Part shown: in pieces, positions 60,087-64,000 of the stretch
How the letters are laid out: each line of letters starts with the position of its first letter
Position numbering within the stretch: the first letter of the stretch is position 1
Assembly: GCA_020161695.1 (NCBI GenBank)
Contig: JAIUOO010000021.1
Coordinates: 35,369 to 99,368 of the forward strand
Origin: Pseudomonadota bacterium
GTDB taxonomy: Bacteria > Pseudomonadota > Alphaproteobacteria > Rhizobiales > Phreatobacteraceae
Direction: 5' to 3'
Length of the DNA stretch: 64,000 nucleotides
The notes under the pieces: generated by a model
Seen by the model: only the letters and a program-made list of their open reading frames with translations
What the model was told of the DNA's origin: nothing
The model's database searches: none
Made by a program: the position numbers and the translations under genes

Positions 60087-60506
60087 ATGACTGCCTTTAC
60101 CGTCCGTGTTCCCCGTCGCCGCACGCTGCATCGGAGCGCCCTCGCGATCCTCGCCGGTCTCGGCACCGTTGTGCTGCTGTCGCATGCCATCGATCACATC
60201 ATGCATGTGGCGGGCATCTTCCCGCGCCATGGCCGGCCGATGTCTGATGGCCTGCTCCTGTTCGCACTGGCCTATCGCAGCCTGCTCGGCGTGCTCGGCT
60301 GCCTCGTCACCGCCGTGCTGGCGCCGGCCCGGCCGCTGCGCCACGCGCTGGTCCTCGGCGGCATCGGCACGATCCTGGCGGGGCTCGGCGCCGTCGCCAT
60401 GTGGGGCCACGGCCCGGCCTGGTTTCCGCTTGCGCTGGTCGCTTCAGCCATGCCCTGCGCCTGGCTCGGCGGGTGGATCGAAGAGCGAGCCCGCGCGTCA
60501 GGCTGA
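60087..60506 (+). CDS. Small membrane protein, unknown function
   Basis: 139 residues with four hydrophobic segments, for example LAILAGLGTVVLLSHAIDHI and ALVLGGIGTILAGLGAVAMW. The HAIDHIMHVAG segment has several histidines within the first loop. The AGGAGGAA site is good. I cannot name the family. Confidence 0.7.
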   Translation: MTAFTVRVPRRRTLHRSALAILAGLGTVVLLSHAIDHIMHVAGIFPRHGRPMSDGLLLFALAYRSLLGVLGCLVTAVLAPARPLRHALVLGGIGTILAGLGAVAMWGHGPAWFPLALVASAMPCAWLGGWIEERARASG

Positions 60507-60643
60507 CGCAGGCCCCGCCGCACGCCTGTCTGCTGACAGGATCGGGTGGCCGGCCATGGGATAGTCGACCGTCCCGAAAATTCGATCTGCCCGCGCCGCC
60601 CCCGAAAGGGCCGCGCAACGCCCGTCCGCCATTGGAGCCCGTC

Positions 60644-62197
60644 ATGACCCATTCGACCGAAACGGCCACCGCAGACAGCCCCAGGGCCGGCCGCCGGGAA
60701 TGGATCGGCCTCGCCGTCATCGCGCTGCCGTGCCTGCTCTACTCGATGGACCTGACGGTGCTGAACCTCGCGGTGCCGCATCTCTCCGCCGACCTGAAGC
60801 CGACCTCGTCGCAACTGCTCTGGATCGTCGACATCTACGGCTTTCTCGTCGCCGGCTCGCTGATCACCATGGGCACGCTCGGCGACCGGATCGGCCGGCG
60901 CAAGCTGCTGCTGATCGGGGCCGCCGCGTTCGGCATCGCCTCGGTCCTTGCGGCCTTCGCGACGACGCCGAACCAGCTCATCGCGGCCCGCGCGCTGCTC
61001 GGGATCGCCGCCGCGACGCTCGCGCCGTCGACGCTCTCGCTGATCCGCAACATGTTCCTCGATCCGCAGGAGCGGACCGTCGCCATCGGCGTCTGGATCG
61101 CCAGTTTCTCGGCCGGCGGCGCCATCGGACCGCTGGTCGGCGGCCTGCTGCTGACCCAGTTCTGGTGGGGATCGGTGTTCCTCGCGAATGTGCCGGTCAT
61201 GATCCTGCTTCTGGCGGTCGGGCCGTGGCTGCTGCCGGAATACAAGGACCCGAATGCCGGTCGGCTGGACCTCGTCAGCGCCGCCATGTCGCTGGTCGCG
61301 GTGCTGGCGGTTATCTTCGGCATCAAGCGCATCGCGGAACATGGCATCGGTGCGCTCGCCTGGGCCCCGATCGCGGCCGGCATCCTGATCGGCGTGCTGT
61401 TCGTGGCGCGGCAGAAGCGCCTCGCCGATCCGCTCATCGACTTCCGCCTGTTCCGCTCGCCGGCCTTTTCGGCCGCCGTCGCGGTCAACGTCCTCGGTTT
61501 CTCGGTCGCCTTCGGCTCGTTCCTGCTGATCGCGCAATATCTCCAGCTCGTGCTGGGCATGACGCCGCTGGAGGCGGGCCTGTGGACCGCGCCGTCCGCC
61601 TTCGGCTTCATCGCGGGCTCGATGATCGCGCCGCGACTGACGCGCGCCTTCCGTCCCGCCTATGTGATGACCGGCGGCCTGCTCACCAGCGCGGCGGGAT
61701 TCGCGCTGCTGACCCAGATCGGCGGACCGCACGGCCTTGCCGTCGTGGTGGTCGGCTACGTGATCCTGTCGCTCGGCATGGCGCCGGTGGTGACGCTGAC
61801 GACCGACCTGATCGTCGGCGCCGCGCCGCCGGAAAAGGCCGGCTCCGCCTCGGCGATCTCGGAGACGGGAGCCGAGTTCGGCGGCGCGGTCGGCATCGCG
61901 GTGCTCGGCAGCATCGTCACGGCCATCTATCGCAGCGCCATGGCGACGGCCGTGCCGGCAGGCGTGCCGGCTGCCGCCGCGGATGCGGCGCGCGACACGC
62001 TCGGCGGTGCCGTCGCGGTGGCGAGCGGGCTCGCGGGGCCGGCGGCGGGGGAACTGATCGGCACGGCGCGGATGGCCTTCACCGGCGCGCTGGAGCTGAC
62101 GGCGCTCATCTCGGCCTGCGTCTCGGTCGCGGCAGCGCTGGTCGCGCTGGCGCTGCTGGCACGCGCCGAGCCCGCCCCGGTCGAGGCCGAAACCTGA
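60644..62197 (+). CDS. MFS transporter, DHA2-type (14 helices), drug-exporter-like
   Basis: 517 residues. PCLLYSMDLTVLNLAVPHLS (motif D1), GTLGDRIGRRKLLLIG (motif A) and the long internal region with ASFSAGGAIGPLVGGLLL (motif C) are diagnostic of the 14-helix DHA2 family; SmvA-type quaternary-ammonium exporters are the closest in wording. The substrate is not proven. The stop lies seven bases from the convergent serine hydrolase gene. Confidence 0.92.
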   Translation: MTHSTETATADSPRAGRREWIGLAVIALPCLLYSMDLTVLNLAVPHLSADLKPTSSQLLWIVDIYGFLVAGSLITMGTLGDRIGRRKLLLIGAAAFGIASVLAAFATTPNQLIAARALLGIAAATLAPSTLSLIRNMFLDPQERTVAIGVWIASFSAGGAIGPLVGGLLLTQFWWGSVFLANVPVMILLLAVGPWLLPEYKDPNAGRLDLVSAAMSLVAVLAVIFGIKRIAEHGIGALAWAPIAAGILIGVLFVARQKRLADPLIDFRLFRSPAFSAAVAVNVLGFSVAFGSFLLIAQYLQLVLGMTPLEAGLWTAPSAFGFIAGSMIAPRLTRAFRPAYVMTGGLLTSAAGFALLTQIGGPHGLAVVVVGYVILSLGMAPVVTLTTDLIVGAAPPEKAGSASAISETGAEFGGAVGIAVLGSIVTAIYRSAMATAVPAGVPAAAADAARDTLGGAVAVASGLAGPAAGELIGTARMAFTGALELTALISACVSVAAALVALALLARAEPAPVEAET

Positions 62198-62203
62198 GGG
62201 CCG

Positions 62204-63601
62204 TCAGCTGCCGAAGCGCGACAGCATGGTCTCGATGAAGTCGGGCTCGCTGACGAGGCCGACCCCGCCGAGCCAGACCTCCGACACCATGCCATCGGCG
62301 TCGCGGGTGCGGGTTGCCGGCTCGCCGGGGCTGGCGAAACCGGGCGCGCGGACGATGGTGCCGGAATCGAGCCCGGTCACGGCGATTTCGCTCGCCTCCG
62401 ACAGCGGCGTCGGCAGGGCGGGGGCGTAGGCCAGCACGCGATTGCCGACCGGAACGAGGTCGATGGCGCCCCACATCATCCACCAGCGGCCCGCCCAGTC
62501 GGCGATCTCCGGCGCCGGCGCGCCGCGCTCGCGGAACGTTTTCAGGATATGGGCGATGCCGTCGACGAGGGCCTGCGCCGGCCCGTCGATGGCGTTGGTG
62601 ATGACGGAGATGGTCAGATCCTCGGCCGGGAAGACCGCCGTGCGGCTCAGCGTGCCGATGAACGAGCCGGAATGGCCGAACCAGTCCCAGCCCCTGAGCG
62701 TGCCGGATATGGTGCCGAGCCCGTAGGCGCGGTCGAGCGCCGTCTCGCGGTCGCGCCAGTGCGGCCGGCTCATGTCGCGCCGGGTGAGCGGCGACAGGAG
62801 CTGGCTGTCGGAGTTTGGCGAGAGCTGCGCGAAGAAGCGGGCGAGATCGCCAGCGGTCGAGGCGAAACCGGTCGCGGCCGCCATGTCGGCGGTCGCCATG
62901 TCGCCGGGCAGGACGAGCCGGCGGCCGACCGGCAGGCGCGTCGAATGGCCCTTGGCGAAGGGGCCCTCGGTCATCAGCCCGATATCCGCGAAGGTCTCGG
63001 TCAGGCCGGCCGCGCCGACCACCTCGCGCATGATCCAGTCGCGATAGGGCTCGCCCGCCACCTGCTCGATGACGAGGCCGAGCAGGCTGAAGCCGTGATT
63101 GGAATATTTGAACCGCGCGGCGGCCGGCAGCGGCGGCGGCAGGGTCAGCGCCTCCTTGATCTCGGCGGCTGACAGGAACGGGCGGAGGCCGGGAAAATAG
63201 CCGGCATTGCCGCCGTCGCGCGACAGGCCGGCGCTGTTGGACAGGATCTGCTGGAGCGTGACATTGGCGACGTCCGGATGCAGGCCCTGCACGAAGCTGC
63301 CGGCGGCGTCGTCCAGCCTGAGCAGGCCGCGTTCCTTCAGCTTCAGGATGCCGGCGGCGGTGAAGGTCTTGGAATGCGAGGCTACGCGGAAGCGGTGGCG
63401 CGGCGTCAGAGCCTCGCCGGTCGCGAGGTCCGCGACGCCGAACGCCTCCTCCATGACGATCTCGCCGCGATGGGCGACGGCGATGGCGCAGCCCGGCTGG
63501 TCGACCTGCTGCAGCTGGAAGTCGACCCAGCGCGGCACATAGTCGAGGGCGGCTTCCAGCCAGTCGGGAACGGAAGTCGTCGCGGCGGACATGTCGTGCA
63601 T
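62204..63601 (-). CDS. Serine beta-lactamase-like hydrolase (class C fold)
   Basis: 465 residues from the ATG at 63601, with AGGA at nine bases. The SxxK motif is VASHSKTFTAAG, the Tyr motif KYSNHGFSLLG and the third motif WFGHSGSFIGT, as in the EstB/penicillin-binding-protein-like group. A C-terminal extension of about 100 residues carries APGFASPGEPATR. There is no signal peptide, so it is probably a cytoplasmic esterase or peptidase. Substrate unknown. Confidence 0.9.
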   Translation of the reverse strand: MHDMSAATTSVPDWLEAALDYVPRWVDFQLQQVDQPGCAIAVAHRGEIVMEEAFGVADLATGEALTPRHRFRVASHSKTFTAAGILKLKERGLLRLDDAAGSFVQGLHPDVANVTLQQILSNSAGLSRDGGNAGYFPGLRPFLSAAEIKEALTLPPPLPAAARFKYSNHGFSLLGLVIEQVAGEPYRDWIMREVVGAAGLTETFADIGLMTEGPFAKGHSTRLPVGRRLVLPGDMATADMAAATGFASTAGDLARFFAQLSPNSDSQLLSPLTRRDMSRPHWRDRETALDRAYGLGTISGTLRGWDWFGHSGSFIGTLSRTAVFPAEDLTISVITNAIDGPAQALVDGIAHILKTFRERGAPAPEIADWAGRWWMMWGAIDLVPVGNRVLAYAPALPTPLSEASEIAVTGLDSGTIVRAPGFASPGEPATRTRDADGMVSEVWLGGVGLVSEPDFIETMLSRFGS

Positions 63602-63863
63602 GGCGGGCATTCCTGATGAAGGCGGCGCACCATGGCACGCCGGGCGCATCAGGCAAACATGGGGGAAATGGCGAGGCCGCCGGTCGCCGTCATCGCCCGT
63701 CGCGCGGTTGGCTTCCGGCCTGCTTGGGCCGGGAATGGCGGGTCTTCGATTGGTCTAATGAAGCGGCAAGGTTAATACGCACAAACGTCTTTATCGGCTG
63801 TTGCGAGACGAGATTCTCAATCTCTGCGTGGTGTGATGGCTCCATCAGAAAGGGAGACTACCA

Positions 63864-64000
63864 ATGACCAATCTTCTCGCTCGCTTCGCCAAGGACAACT
63901 CGGGCGCCACCGCCATCGAGTACGGCCTGATCGCCGCCGGCATCGCCGCCGTCGTCATCGTCGCGGTCAACACCATGGGCACCAACACGCTCAACGCCTT
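63864..64000 (+). CDS. Flp-type pilin (tad locus), 3' end beyond window
   Basis: Only the first 45 residues are present. MTNLLARFAKDNSGATAIEYG leads into a hydrophobic helix (LIAAGIAAVVIVAVNTMG), the prepilin arrangement with the G/ATAIEYG processing site and the conserved Glu-Tyr pair. Flp pilins form the tight-adherence pilus. AGGGAG precedes the ATG. An A/T-rich stretch with GAGAT/ATCTC arms lies upstream at about 63810-63824. A tad cluster is expected to the right. Confidence 0.92.
   Translation, partial: MTNLLARFAKDNSGATAIEYGLIAAGIAAVVIVAVNTMGTNTLNA

Overview
The window is high-GC, gene-dense bacterial DNA. Gene content and order (rpoZ - rsh - pyrE - acpS, a lipB/short-fliN pair, DUF2336 beside a lytic transglycosylase, an Omp25/31-type outer-membrane protein, paired palindromic intergenic repeats with CTTGT/CCAAG loops) point to an alphaproteobacterium of the order Hyphomicrobiales (Rhizobiales), close to genera such as Phreatobacter or Bosea. 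The genus is an inference from gene style, not from an alignment. No phage, insertion sequence, integrase or CRISPR array is visible.

1-6.2 kb is core: a NYN-domain protein (cut by the left edge), a Bug-type binding protein, then rpoZ, rsh, pyrE, a small membrane protein and acpS. 6.4-19 kb holds a Tyr-rich secreted protein, an AEC permease, an IlvD/Edd dehydratase, cfa, acyP, a FitAB/VapBC-type toxin-antitoxin pair with a very clear operator, lipB, fliN, a MarR-GNAT fusion, ruvX, folE, an Fe-S scaffold and yidD. 19.3-31.9 kb carries thrS, flavin enzymes, a CitE/MaoC pair, a signalling cluster (transglycosylase, DUF2336, Hpt, CheY-like regulator), nadK, cutA and an SDR.

32-40.2 kb is a transport region: a BtuB-like TonB receptor behind a textbook cobalamin riboswitch, a Tat-exported metallo-hydrolase, tRNA-Thr, an MHS-family carrier, and a divergent DUF4212/SSS two-subunit sodium symporter. 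40.3-42.8 kb holds small membrane proteins and rlmB. From tRNA-Tyr (42.9 kb) to 45.76 kb lies a sparse, irregular stretch: tandem repeats, one outer-membrane protein, two small orphan genes and the broken stump of a transglutaminase gene.

45.8-50.6 kb is the most interesting unit. Transcribed on the minus strand in the order receptor, HemS-like protein, ABC transporter, it looks like a heme-acquisition operon in which the usual HmuTUV permease is replaced by an exporter-fold, SbmA/BacA/YddA-like ABC protein. Its promoter carries a TGA-N9-TCA element.

50.8-64 kb is accessory metabolism and defence against small molecules: EamA permease, three SDRs, cupin, LysR/DUF2917/GNAT, a leaderless ArsR-SRPBCC-GST operon, an MFS drug-type exporter and a serine hydrolase. 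A Flp pilin, probably the first gene of a tad locus, runs off the right edge. tRNAs: Thr(UGU), Tyr(GUA), Ser(GCU), all with encoded CCA.
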